From the NCBI GenBank assembly GCA_963575745.1, contig CAUYUJ010011470.1, positions 19,833 to 83,832 on the forward strand: DNA of 64,000 nucleotides. Direction: 5' to 3'. Under the pieces are notes generated by a model, which ran no database searches, was not told where the DNA came from, and saw only the letters and a list, made by a program, of their open reading frames with translations. Source of the stretch: Prorocentrum cordatum. Taxonomy: Eukaryota > Sar > Dinophyceae > Prorocentrales > Prorocentraceae. Both the position numbers and the translations under genes were made by a program. Of this stretch, positions 22,164 through 34,950 are shown piece by piece; position 1 is the stretch's first letter, and the number at the start of each line of letters is the position of its first letter.

Positions 22164-23140
22164 CCTCCCTGTCGCAGCCCGACGCCAGTTTTTTAGGGCG
22201 GGTCGGGCGTTTCACCTGAGACTGCCTCACCACTGACGGCTTCGAAGCTTGAAAAATTGCCACAGCTTCACAGATGGAGGGCGGGTGGCGTTCAAAATGT
22301 GGCTGGCTCTCGCCTTAGCGCCGCGCACATTCGCTGTAAAAATTTGCAACAGGAGCTTCACGGATTGAGGACGGGTCGTTTTCAAAGTGTGGTTCTCGCC
22401 TCAGCGTCGCGCACATTCGTCTCAAAAAGTTGCAAGAGCTTCACGGATCGAGGACGGGTGGTTTTCAGAATGTGGCTCTCGCCTCAGCGCCGCGCACATG
22501 CGTTTTTTTTATTTGAAAGAGCTTCACGGATTGAGGGCGGGTCGTTTTCAAAATGTGGCTCTCGTCTTAGCGCCGCGCACAACATTCGTTTCAAAAAGTT
22601 GCAAGAGTTTCACAGATTGAGGCCGGCTCATTTTCAAAATGTGGCTCTCGTCTTAGCGTCGCGCACCTTCTTTTTAAACATTCGATGAAGTTTCACGGAT
22701 TGAAGGCGGGTCGTTTCCAAAATGTGGCTTTCTCCTCAGCGCCGCGCACATTCGTTTTCAAAAATTGTAAGAGTTCCACGGACTCCCATGATCAACGTCC
22801 CAGGATTATGCGGGTGCAACAATTATGATGATTCGCGGTGTTGCAGTCCCAAAAAGGGCGTTCTGGCACGATTCCAAATCTTAAGGACGCAGCAGTCAGG
22901 TTGATCCGTGGCGTGGAACCCCCGACTACAATGTTTTGACATGCTTCAAGGCCTTCAAGCGGTTGTCTTCCAACGAGGCAGTTCCCTCAATGCATGTGAA
23001 CCGTTGTAGGGGCCTATGAAGAGGGAGCTTGGAGGAAGGGTTAATTCCAACATCATTGATGACTCTTGGGCTTACACTGGTCCTCCTCCTCCTCCACCTC
23101 CTCCTCCTCCTCCTTCATTCCTTTTCCTTATACATAACTT
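22164..23140 (+). repeat. Higher-order repeat H, unit A (83-bp subunits)
   Basis: The unit starts CTCCCTGTCG and has a ~90-bp lead-in with GGGCG, GCGTTTCACCTGAGAC. About seven tandem subunits of 82-90 bp follow (starts 22,267, 22,357, 22,440, 22,523, 22,609, 22,692, 22,774), each with TTCACGGATTGAGG, CAAAATGTGGCTCTCGCC and AGCGCCGCGCACATTCG. A tail with GCGTTCTGGCACGATTC and CTTACACTGG then runs into a TCC run. Subunit length is not a multiple of three, so it is not coding. Confidence 0.85.
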
Positions 23141-23882
23141 CTCCCTGTCGTACCCCGAGGCCACTTTTTAGGGCGGTCCGGGCATTTCATCGGAGACTTC
23201 CTCACCATTTATGACCGTGAAGCTCAAAAAATGACAAGAGTTTCACAGATGGAGGGCGGGTGGTCTTCAACATGTGGCTCTCGCCTTAGCGCCGCGCACA
23301 TTCGCGTGTCAAATTTGCAAGAGCTTCACGCATTGAGGGCGGGTCGTTTCCAAATTGTGGCTCTCGCCTTCGCGCCGCGTACATGTGTTTTTCAAATTTG
23401 ACACAGGAGCTTCACGGATTGAGGGCGGGTCGTTTTCAAAATGTGGCTGACGTCTTAGCGCCGCGCGCATTCGTTGTAAAAAGTTGCGAGAGCTTCATAA
23501 GTTGAGGGCGGCTGATTTTCAAAATGTGCCTCTCGCCTGAGCGCCGCGCACATTCGTTTTCAAAATTTGGAGTTTCACGGATTCCCATGATCAGAGTAAT
23601 TACCAGAAATGGCGTTCTGGAAAGATTCAGGATAATGAGGGTGTGACAGTTAGGTTAATTCGCGGTGTTGAAGTCCCAAGAATGGCGTTCTGGTACAATT
23701 CAGGATCGTCAAGACGCAACAGTCAGGTTAATCCGTGGCGTTGGGAACCCGAGAACGATGTTTTGGCGTGCTTCCAACGAGGCAGTTCCCTCAGTGGAAA
23801 TGCACCATTGTAGGAGCCTCTGAAGAGGGAGCTTGGAGGGAGGGTTAATTTCGACATTGTTGATGACTCTTGGGTTTACACT
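23141..23882 (+). repeat. Higher-order repeat H, unit B
   Basis: Tandem neighbour of unit A (offset 977 bp) with the same lead-in, subunits starting 23,242, 23,325, 23,411, 23,494 and 23,574, and the same tail (GCGTTCTGG, CAAGACGCAACAGTCAGGTT, GGGTTTACACTGGTCC). The number of 83-bp subunits differs between the two units. Confidence 0.85.
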
Positions 23883-24118
23883 GGTCCTCCTCCTCCTCCT
23901 CATCCTCCTTCTCCTCATCATCATCATCCTCATCCTTCTCCTCATCCTCATCCTCATCCTCATCCTCGCCCTCATCCTCATCCTCATCCTCATCCTCATT
24001 ATCATCCTCATCCTCATCCTCCTCCTCCTCCTTCTCCTCCTCCTCCTCATCCTCCTCCTCCTCCTCCTCCTCCTCCTCCTCCTCCTCCTCCTCCTCCTCC
24101 CCCTCCCCCTCCCCCTCC
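23883..24118. repeat. (TCC)n/(TCA TCC)n array
   Basis: Mixed TCC and CATCCT hexamer array that directly follows the unit B tail. Confidence 0.92.
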
Positions 24119-24299
24119 ACCTACTCTCCCTCCTCCGCTTCCACCCCCGGGCCCCGGCTGACCGTCGAGACCCACCGCCGCCGGACGGCGCCGCCGGCAC
24201 ACGCCGTAGCCCCCCAGAGACCCGAAGAAAAAATGTGTTCGCTCCAGCGGATGTCCCTGGATTTCGGCCTCCAGGGCCCGTCATCGGGCCCGGGGACCA

Positions 24300-24525
24300 T
24301 CATAAATGAATCCAGGACGAAAAAAACACTCCCGAGGAAGGGGTCGGGACCTCTGGGGCCGCGGATTGAGAAATCAGATCGGTGGATGTCTGGGCCCGAG
24401 ATCCTACGTTGCGAATAAAACCGGAGACAGCGTGAAAAATCACGACCGGAGCCCCAGAAACCCTGTCTTCCTGCGCACGACCGGAGCCCCAGAAAACCTG
24501 TCTTCCTGCGCCATGTTTCGAGCCG
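24300..24525 (+). repeat. Dispersed repeat R8 with 35-bp tandem duplication
   Basis: AATGAATCCAGGACGAAAAA and GGTCGGGACCTCTGGGG match 61,205-61,300 loosely. At about 24,449-24,520 the 35-bp unit with GACCGGAGCCCCAGAAA and CCTGTCTTCCTGCG is present twice. Bases 24,119-24,299 are unique with nothing recognised. Confidence 0.55.
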
Positions 24526-24672
24526 GACCGATGCATGCGAGGGTCCCAGTGCCCGAAGCGGGGCGAAAGCGCCCGTTGTTAGGAAAACTGCGTTGAGTAG
24601 GGCTGGGCGTCGGGTCTGCAGAACACCCCAAACGAACGTCAAGGGGCGCAACCAACCGGTTCGGTCCGGCAG

Positions 24673-24850
24673 GAGTGGATGCACCACACCGTGGGCCAAG
24701 CCAAAACTCTTTGGACATCAGCGACTGGCTGGACCCTGCACACCTTCGTCGGCTCAACCGGCGAGGCGTTCGACCGCCTCGACGTCCACTTTTTGGTGGT
24801 CCTGCAGAAGGCAATCTCTGACCCTCGGCCCCACGCAGCTGCAACGCCAG
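24673..24850 (+). CDS. Hypothetical protein exon
   Basis: After GGTCCGGCAG an AG|G-type acceptor opens a plus frame EWMHHTVGQAKTLWTSATGW, TLHTFVGSTGEAFDRLDVHF, LVVLQKAISDPRPHAAATPG. Composition is normal for a protein. The downstream boundary is not clear, because the frame runs on into Arg/Pro-rich GC-rich DNA and a TCG array. No family is recognised. Confidence 0.4.
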
Positions 24851-24989
24851 GACCTCAGGGAGGGGCCACCGCGGCCCGCGGCGGCGTAGCGCCGCCAGGC
24901 CGCCGCTGGCGGGCCGCCGACAGCCGCCGCCATCCAGAGGGCCGCGGTCGCCACCGCCTCCGCCGCCGGCCGCCGCCCGTCGCCGCGGG

Positions 24990-25050
24990 CTGCTCGCCGT
25001 CGTCGTCGTCGTCGTAGTCGTCGTCGTCGCCGTCGTCGCCGTCGTCGCCG

Positions 25051-25121
<71 letters not shown>

Positions 25122-25195
25122 CTCGTCCTTATCGTCGCCGTCATCGTCGTCGTCGTCGCCGTCGTCGCCGCTGGCGTTGCGCGTCGCCGCGGGCC
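24990..25195. repeat. (TCG)n array
   Basis: CGT/GTC trinucleotide array with a few GCC and TAG interruptions; first of three arrays that differ only in the third base of TCN. Confidence 0.92.
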
Positions 25196-25289
25196 GCCGA
25201 CGTCGCGGGTCGCCGTCGATCAGGGTGGGTCGGCCGCTGGAGCCCCCCGGGGGCCCGGTGTCGTCGCGGGTCGCGCCGCGCCACGCTCG

Positions 25290-25443
25290 CTCCGCCTCCT
25301 CCTCCTCCTCCTCCTCCTCCTCCTCCTCCTCCTCCTCCTCCTCCTCCTCCGCCTCCGCCTCCGCCTCCGCCTCCGCCTCCGCCTCCTCCTCCTCCTCCTC
25401 CTCCTCCTCCTCCTCCTCCTCCTCCTCCTCCTCCTCCTCCTCC
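25290..25443. repeat. (TCC)n array with (GCCTCC)n centre
   Basis: TCC array with a regular GCC-TCC alternation at about 25,350-25,385. It passes in register into CAT at 25,444. Bases 25,196-25,289 are a GC-rich spacer. Confidence 0.95.
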
Positions 25444-27707
<2,264 letters not shown>

Positions 27708-27728
27708 CCGTGGCAATTTGGGCTCAAG
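27708..27728 (+). other. DinoSL relict at LINE-B 5' end
   Basis: Reads CCGTGGCAATTTGGGCTC then AAG, against the leader CCGTAGCCATTTTGGCTC then AAG: three mismatches in 21 bases. It lies exactly at the junction of the CAT array and the first unique base of LINE-B, as in LINE-A. Confidence 0.8.
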
Positions 27729-29152
27729 ATGATGCGATCAAGGCAGATGACTGGCCCCATGTGGCTGGCTCTAACCGTCGCGTCACTTCTTGGGTCAGAT
27801 TCCAAGTCGACAAAGCTTTCAGCGAGGCCTTCGCGGCCACAGTTTTGTCATTTCCATGTCCTTTCCGACACCCAGCCCCACTCGCCCGATTGGGAGCCCA
27901 GCTGCGGCGGGCTCGACCAATGGCAGGACGTGGTGGTGGTGCTCGAAGTGCCGCGCACGGCGGCGGCAGAGGAGGCAGCGGAGGCGGACGGCGAGGAGGC
28001 GGTCGACCAGACGTGGGCGACACAAGTGGCGGAGGACCCGAGGCCTGGGGTTGCCCAAAATGCGGAGCCAACAAGAACTGGGGCTCCAGGCACCTTTTTG
28101 CCGCAGCTGCGGATTTAATTGGTGGGAGCAACGTCCTGGTGCAAGCTCGTGGTGGAGCGGCATGTCACAATTGGACGCCAAGGAACGACACGAGCTCAAC
28201 CAGTTGCGGAGAAAGGTCGAAAAGCTTGAAGGTGGTACTCAGGGCGCCCCAGGCGGCGACGCGGGCTCACCAGCAAGAGAAGCGCAGGCACATGCACCGA
28301 AGGACGAACGAGCACGGCGACTTGGACAGCTACGCAGCGAAATCAAGAAGCCCGATGGCGCGCGGAGGGAGCATATGAGATCCTGGCTGCCAAACGGCAT
28401 GAGCACGAGCCCGCCACGGTGAAGCCCACGTCTGCCCAGCCCAGCGAGCTGGAGCGCAAGCAGGAGAACCAGCAGAGCACCACCGAGGCGCTGGAGGGAA
28501 GATCGCGACCGCCACGCAGGAGCTCGAGAGCACCCAGGCAAAGAAGCGCGAGCTGGAGGGCAAACACGAGCAGAGCAAGGCCACGGAGAAGAAGCTGCAG
28601 GCCCTCGTCGACAACCCCCTGGCCGAGCAAAAGCGCGAGCACGAAGGAGCTCCGCGCGAAGGGGGGCTCGGCGCAGGCGGCGGGCCTGCCGCGCCCCCAT
28701 CCCCAGCAGCAGCGCTCAGCGAGGGCGAGCGCGCCGCCGAGTTCCTGTAGGCGCTCGGCCAAGCCCCAGGCATGCTCAACAAGGGGCACACACAGCAATG
28801 GGAGCAGCAAGTTGCAGAGTTTCGGCGTCTGGCTCATCGGGTCGCCTCGGCAGGAGCGGCAGCGGCACGCGACAGCGGCGACGAGCAGGAGCTCGATGAG
28901 GAAAATGTCAGCAACATCCTGGACAGCATGGAGGAGCAGTCGAGGAGGTCAGCGCAGCGACAGCAGGCGCAGGCAGCGGCGAAGATGGCGCAGGAGCACG
29001 GCCCGAGGACCCCGCGGCACAGGCAGCCGCCAAGCGCAAGCTTCGGGCACAGAAGCTCCTCCAGGGGCTCCGCGCCGCGGGGCCCAAGCGGAGGGGGAAG
29101 CGCGGGTAGCAACCCGACCTTCACGGTGGCGGGCCTCAACGGAAGCGGTTGA
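27729..29152 (+). pseudogene. LINE-B ORF1 protein: zinc ribbon plus coiled coil, frameshifted
   Basis: A zinc ribbon is split between frames: WGCPKCGANKNWGSRH in one (about 28,048-28,095) and APFCRSCGFNWWEQR in another (about 28,095-28,135), so a 1-base change broke it. Coiled-coil segments follow: LDAKERHELNQLRRKVEKLE, then KIATATQELESTQAKKRELE with GKHEQSKATEKKLQALVD (from 28,499). A stop near 28,748 interrupts GERAAEFL*ALGQAP. The C-terminal part (LNKGHTQQWEQQVAEFRRLA; DEENVSNILDSMEEQSRR) stays open to 29,152. ORF1 would bind element RNA. Confidence 0.75.
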
Positions 29153-29209
29153 GGCCCCTTCACCACCCTCCTCGACTAGCAGCAGGAACCCCAGCAGTAC
29201 GCCGGGGCG

Positions 29210-30456
29210 CAGGAAAACATCGGGGACGCGTTCTGTTTCCAGAAGCACCACCTCAACAGGTACTGCGCCGTGGAGCAGGAGCAGTGGCGCAGGCAGGCTG
29301 GCTGGAGCGCAGCGTTGACCCCTGGAGTCGCCGCCGAGGGGGGGCTTCTCAGCATCGCGCTGTCAGCGGCGGCGCAGGCGGCGCAGTCCACCCGACTCGG
29401 GGGATGGGCGGTCCTGGCGAGCACGGCAACAAGCAGAGCTGCCGCGTCCCCGACGGCAGAGCGACCGTGGCACACGTCAACGGCGTGGTGCCAAGTGGTT
29501 TCCTGCTCGGCTCAGTCTACTTGGACAACGATGACGTCGGCGAGAACAGCAAGGTCGTGCTACAGGACGTCGGGGTCCTCCTTAAACGCACGGGCAAGCC
29601 CTGGGTTCTTGCAGGTGACTGGAACGTCGAGCCCGACAGGTTTCACAAGCGGGCTTGCAACTGGCTGCGCAGGGTGGGCGGCCACGTCGTCGACACGGGC
29701 GCGGGCGCATGCCAGCACTTCCTGCCCAAGGCGCCGTCCAAGCTCGACTGGCTCATCGTCAGTGCGGAGACGTTGGATAGGGTCGTGGCCTGCAAGCGCC
29801 TCGACATGACGACCCTGGGGTACGCCAACCCGTGCAGGCTACACGTGGTGGTCAAGCTCAGCCTCACCTGTTACGGGGACCTCGGCCAGTCGCACAGGGT
29901 CAAGGGCCCGATAGCGTTCCCCAAGCTGCGGCCCTGCGGGCCGCTGCAGGAGAAGCACTGGGACCACAACTCGGTGCGGGCGCAGATCGACCAGGGCGAA
30001 GACTTAGAGGCCATGGCCGACGCCTACCAGGGACTCTGCGCAGGAGTCGAGGACGAGCTCGCTTGGGTTCACCAGCTCCGCCCCCATGAGGCCGATCCCT
30101 ACCGAGGACACGGGGGTCCGCGCAGCTTCAGCCACGGCTCGCAGGCGCGTGGGAGGCCCATCAAGGGCCCCAAGGCCAGCTACAAGGGCAAGCACCTCAT
30201 GCACCTGAGCGACTATTTCACCCAGGCACGGTTTCTCACAGGAGGGCCCGCACACGACGACCGCGGCCGAGATGCGGAAGCTCAGCTCAAGCTGGGCCCC
30301 GTTCGTCGGGAGGCGGAGCGTCTGCAGGCCAAGGCGATCGAGCGCTATGAGCGCGCCCTCGGCCGTCAGGCGCGCACTCTAACCCCAACAACCCCAACTA
30401 CATCGAGGACGAGGCCGAGTGGATGGAGAAGTGCGCACCCTACATATTCCGCATGA
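29210..30456 (+). pseudogene. LINE-B ORF2 part 1: AP-type endonuclease, altered active site
   Basis: The segment FCFQKHHLNRYCAVEQEQWR near 29,230 occupies the place of the QEHH motif, with Lys in place of the catalytic Glu. After a frame change the domain continues with VAHVNGVVPSGFLLGSVYLD, VLAGDWNVEPDRFHKRACNW and SKLDWLIVSAETLD, the GDWN and LDW(F/L) motifs. The linker with RGHGGPRSFSHGSQARGRP, KHLMHLSDYF and ERYERALGR follows. Catalysis is doubtful because of the Glu change as well as the frameshift. Confidence 0.75.
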
Positions 30457-31818
30457 TGGGGCTGCCGACGCACGCCGCCACTGGCCCGGCTCAGGACTTC
30501 GAGGGCCGCACGCGCACTGCGCGCCACGTATGCTCGTCGGCATGGCGTCGCGGGACCCCAGGAAGGAAGGAGCTGGTTCGGCTCCTTCGGCAGCTCGGCA
30601 CCACCCATCGCGTCGACTGGGAGGAGGAGATCCACAGGGCGGATGACAACAACAGGGAGTCCAGGCGCTGGCTTGAGGAGCGGGGCGAAGACAACAGGCT
30701 CTTGCCTGGCGCCGCGAGCGCCGCGCCTCCCACCCACGGGGCCCACGGCGACTGGGAGCCCCACCTAGCCCAGGGCAACAGGCTCGGCAGCCAGCCCCCC
30801 GGGCCGCGGGCGCCCGTGCCGTGCACCGCGCCGGCCCGCACCGCACCCGACGGCGGTTGGAGCGCCATCGAGGTCGGGGTGCAAGGAGTGCGGCGGACAC
30901 TCAAGCGCCCAGGCCGAGGTTGGCCCCCCGCATTCACGCCCCCGACCCAGTCCAGGACCACACGGAGTGGATGGATTTGCGCACGCACTACGCGTTCGCA
31001 CGCCTCAGCCAGCATGAGAGCGATGGGGCAACGCAGCAGGAGCAATGCGAGGACGCCGAGAGCCCAGAGTGGGGCTGGGAGCCGCATCTGCGGAGTGGGG
31101 CAGCCTGCCACCAAACCAGGCCCCCGTCAGTTCCTTCGCAGCGCTCGCAGCAGCTGGCGTTGGAGGCCCAGCACTTTCGATCAACTACGCAATACCATGT
31201 GCGGCCGCTTCATCCGCAGCTTCTTCATCGGGGGCTGGGGCAGGAGCCGCACTCGCTGAGGGTATCAGCGAGATTCCAATCAAGCCCTTGCAGGCAGTCG
31301 AGCACCTGGACGGCGGAGAGGGCGGCGGCAGCGCAAGTGGGCCCAGCACGGCGAGGCCCTTCGCCGAGCGCGCAGCCGCCAGCTGGGCACGCGCCGTGGA
31401 GCTGCGCGAGGAGAGCTGGGCAAGATCAGCACCTGTTCGCGATCAGTACCACCGCAGTATGAGCGACCTGGAGCCCAACAACCCTGACGCGTGGGCCGTC
31501 GCCGAGGACGAGCACTACGGCTACATTCAGGCCGTCAAGCCCTTCATGCGGGAGCACGGCGGCCTGCCGAAGGACTCCAGCGACAGCAGCGACGACGGCA
31601 GCAACGGCAGCGGAAGTGCAAGCGGCAGCAGAGGCCGCCCAGGTGCTACAGCGCCGCGCCCCCCTTCCACCGCGGGCCTGCCCCTGGGCGCGTAGCGAGC
31701 GGCGCACGTCGCACTGGCTGGGGACTGCCCCGAGCTTCTGCCTCTGGAGGAGTGGGCGGCACAGGCCAAGGATGAGGCAGCTGCCCTTGCAACCGTCCGC
31801 ACCCAGGGCTTCAAGGAG
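30420..31818 (+). pseudogene. LINE-B ORF2 linker region, several frames
   Basis: Frames in this part are discontinuous: EKCAPYIFRMMGLPTHAATG and DWEEEIHRADDNNRESRRWL at 30,423-30,700, then at 31,045-31,695 a frame rich in Ala, Ser and Gly with ARAVELREESWARSAPVRDQ and YGYIQAVKPFMREHGGLPKD. This matches the poorly conserved region between endonuclease and RT; a foreign insertion is possible. Confidence 0.5.
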
Positions 31819-32832
31819 TTGATCCACAACTCCCTGATCGCGGGTGCTGGGGGGCTGCGCGCCTATCGGCGAGGCCCCCGAGGCTGGGCACCTGACGACG
31901 AATCCCATGGCACCCCTGCTCACGGCCCCGACCGCGTCAAGGTCGCGGCGGCGCAGTGGCCCTCAGAAGTCTGGAGGGTCCGCCAGGGCAGCGACCGCCT
32001 CCGTCATCGGCGCCCCCCGAGCCACGTCGAGGTGCTCCCCCGATCCGCGGCCGACCGCGTCCGCAGGGCCGCCAAGACCTTCAGGCACAGCACGGGAGTC
32101 GGCAGTGACCGACTCAACCCCACAAAGGTCGCCGACCTCAGCGACCAGCTCCTCGAGGCCGCCATCGACTTCGGCATGCAGTGCGAAGAGCTGGGAGGAT
32201 GGCCCGACGTCATCACCGACTCGCTGGTGGTCATGCTGCCTAAGCTCCAGGGCGGCTTTCGGCCAATTGGGCTGCCCGGGTGGCTTCCGCGCCTCAGGGG
32301 TCGTGTCCGTCAGCCCGATGCGAGGCGATGGGATTCCCAGATCGACACGGGCGTCGCGGGCTCCTTCTGGGGCAGCCGAGGGCGCGCGGCCGATGAGGCC
32401 GTCTGGCGGCAGGCCCTGCGGCCAAAGGCCGCACACGCACGAGGCGAGGGAGCAGCTGCCGCCCCCATAGACCTCTGGGAGGCGCACGAGCTGGCGGATT
32501 TGGCGATCATCCCAGGAGCGGGGCATCTCACGCTGGGGCCCCTCGGCATGGCCCTCACGCTCTACGCAGGCAAGCGGCGGTTCATGCTCGACGGCAGCGT
32601 CTCGGAACCCTTGCTGCTGGACGCGGGCCTCATTGCTGGCTGTTCGCACGCGGGGAGGCTTCTCAAGTGCGGCCTGCTGGTCCTCGTCGACGAGCACGCT
32701 CGGATTTGGCGAGTTCTGGAGCCGCGCGTCACGCTCGCGATCATGTTCGACGACTGCTGCGCGGGCTGTCACGGCCCTATGGCACAGGCCGCGGCATACG
32801 TGGCCCTGGCTACTCAGGCTGTGGTCGCGTAG
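31819..32832 (+). pseudogene. LINE-B reverse transcriptase domain
   Basis: 337 codons with RT landmarks in order: LVVMLPKLQGGFRPIGL (RPI at 148-150), PIDLWEAHELADLAI (motif A Asp at 218), LGMALTLYAGKRRFMLDG, LLDAGLIAGCSHAGRLLK (271-275) and VTLAIMFDDCCAGCHG (DD at 311-312). This is the best-preserved RT in the window and holds all three catalytic aspartates. The frame ends at a TAG, and the thumb continues just downstream, so a single stop separates them. Confidence 0.85.
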
Positions 32833-33400
32833 CTGGTGGCGCCGGGCTGCAAGGCTTCGGAGTCCAAGAGCGAGCCGCTGGCAAGCTCGCCCGAGTTGGC
32901 CTCGCTCGCGGCCAAGCAGACGGCCGGCCAGGCATTCCCCATCGCGGACTCGGTCAAGAAACTCGGTGTGGACTACTGCCTCGACGGCCAGGACTTCGTC
33001 GCCCTCGAGATGCGCCACCCGAAGGCAGCCGCGCAGCTCCAGAGGCTGCACGCGATCCGATCGCAAGAGACACCCGCCGCGGTGAGGGTGGCCAACACGG
33101 GCCTTCGGCCAGCTACTCGGCACGGCCTAAGCGCGGCTGGCTGGCCTTCGCCGCAGCTCACCAAGTGGCGGAGGCAAGAGAGAGCCGTCCACCACGGCAA
33201 GGGCCCTGGCAAGAGTCTTAATTAGCCTCAGTTTCCTCCTCTGCAAGCGCCTGGCCAGCGACCCGCTCCTGGACCATGTCTCGCTGCCCATCGCGGCGTG
33301 GGCCAAGGCCGCAAAGTTCAACTCGGACGGCACCGACCTGCGGGCACTCGGCAGCGCGTTCGCGGGGCCCTCGGCACGCAAGGAGGAGGATGGCATCGAG
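32833..33400 (+). pseudogene. LINE-B RT thumb region
   Basis: The segment ASSPELASLAAKQTAGQAFP then IADSVKKLGVDYCLDGQDF is typical of sequence after the palm in dinoflagellate LINEs. CKRLASDPLLDHVSLPIAAW, then KFNSDGTDLRALGSAFAG, continues in another frame from about 33,240. A frameshift lies between. Confidence 0.65.
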
Positions 33401-33699
33401 GCCCTGGCGGGCCGAGGGCCTGCATCGCGCGCTGGCGCGCAACCGCTTGGGCTGGTCTGCTGCTCGGCCAAGTCTCTTCCTCAACGACCTGCAGCAGCCC
33501 ATAGACCTGAAGACCCTGGGCTCGTCTACATTGACAAATCACATTTCTTCGAACCACGAGCGGCTCCTGCGGCGGGGCGCGCCCAGGCAACCAGGCCTCA
33601 AGCACCTGGCGGGAGGGGGGCGCACTCTCCAGCATAAGGCGCGTCCTGCACCGCAAGAGGACGAGCAAGCAGACGGCCAAGCAGACGAGCTCGGCCAAG

Positions 33700-34500
33700 A
33701 ATGCGCCGGTTGAATATCCATGGCCAGTGGCTCGGCGCTTCAAGGCTGAGCGCCCGCTCGCATCGTCGCCCCGATGTCCCCGAGGGCGTCGGGCACACGG
33801 CGCTATGCGACACCTGGCCCGGCAGTGCCCCGCCACGGCACCCGGCCGCGCCGAATGGGAGGCTCGCGACGACGGCGACGAGAGGCGACCGCCAGACGAC
33901 ATCCACATCAGGACCATCGTCGACATGGCCAGCACGCACGAGACAGAGGATCCTCCGCGGTCGCGGGCGCTCGGCGATGATCGAGGACATCGGCATCGAC
34001 AACATCACCATCCACAAGGTGAAGGCCCACGCGACGCTGGCAGATGCGCAGGCCGAGCGCATCACCGCGCGGCAGCGTCGGGGCAACCACAGCGCCGACG
34101 CGCGCGCCATTCAGGGCGCGCAGCTGCACCCTTCGGACGACGCTGTCCGCGCGCGCAGACTGCGCCAGGATCGCCAAGTCAGGAAGGTCTTTCGCTGGCT
34201 GGGAGCTGCCATGCAAGGAAGCAGCGCCGAGCTGACGGCGGAGGACGGCCATGACGGCCCAGGCATGGCAGCAGTGCGGCGCGGCTGGCGAGGATGCAAG
34301 TTGCGCTGGAGTAGCCACTGCAGCTTCCGCGATTGCCCAAGGAAGACGCGCGGTCGGCACGGCACGTGGCGGGACACGCTCTCGGCTTGCCAAGAGTGCG
34401 CTGGGCGCGGCGAGGTGACCTCGGGTTCGTGGACCTCGGGGGCAGAAGGCGCCTCGGACTTCATCGCAGCTGCCGCGGCGATCCTCGCCGCGGGCGCCGC
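33700..34500 (+). pseudogene. LINE-B RNase H C-terminal part
   Basis: The frame from 33,701 holds DNITIHKVKAHATLADAQAE then RITARQRRGNHSADARAIQG, corresponding to the catalytic His (KAH) and the final GNxxAD block of RNase H. The YTDGS and AE motifs are not visible upstream, so the N-terminal half is lost or in broken frames (33,400-33,900). A Cys/His-containing stretch follows near 34,310-34,410. Confidence 0.65.
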
Positions 34501-34689
34501 GCCCCTCTCCCGCCAGGCCAGTGGCGCGCACGGAGTTGCAGCAGATGTCGACGAACGCCGCGACGGCGGCGGCGGCGGCGCCTCGGCTGGCAGCGGTGGC
34601 GCGGCCGCGGCGGCGCGCGTGCAGCCTGCTGCGCAGCCGCCGCCCCCGCCCCCGCCCGCCTCGCCACCGTGGCGGGGGGTCGACCCGCA

Positions 34690-34890
34690 CGATTCACACA
34701 AGCTATGGCGCGCAGACAACCAACCACCTCTTCCGCGCCAAGTGCGGCTGCTGGACGCAGAGCGGCAGGACGGCAGGCCCGGCGAAGCAGTGCCCGAAGG
34801 CCCCCAAGAGCGGCAGGCAGAAGGCGGTCCTCGGTCGCCCCAATCGAGGGCTGCAGCCAGCGGGGCAGGGCAGCGCTGGCGACCCTGAGC
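34690..34890 (+). pseudogene. LINE-B C-terminal zinc ribbon
   Basis: Frame with HTSYGAQTTNHLFRAKCGCW, then GRTAGPAKQCPKAPKSG, the H..F..KCG...C pattern that ends ORF2 in this kind of LINE; the first Cys of the CxxC pair is changed. The preceding 34,500-34,690 is Ala/Pro-rich. Confidence 0.5.
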
Positions 34891-34950
34891 CCTTCCGCCG
34901 CATGCGCAAGCGCATGGGCCGCGAGTCAGCCTTGCCTATCTTGGGCCAGA

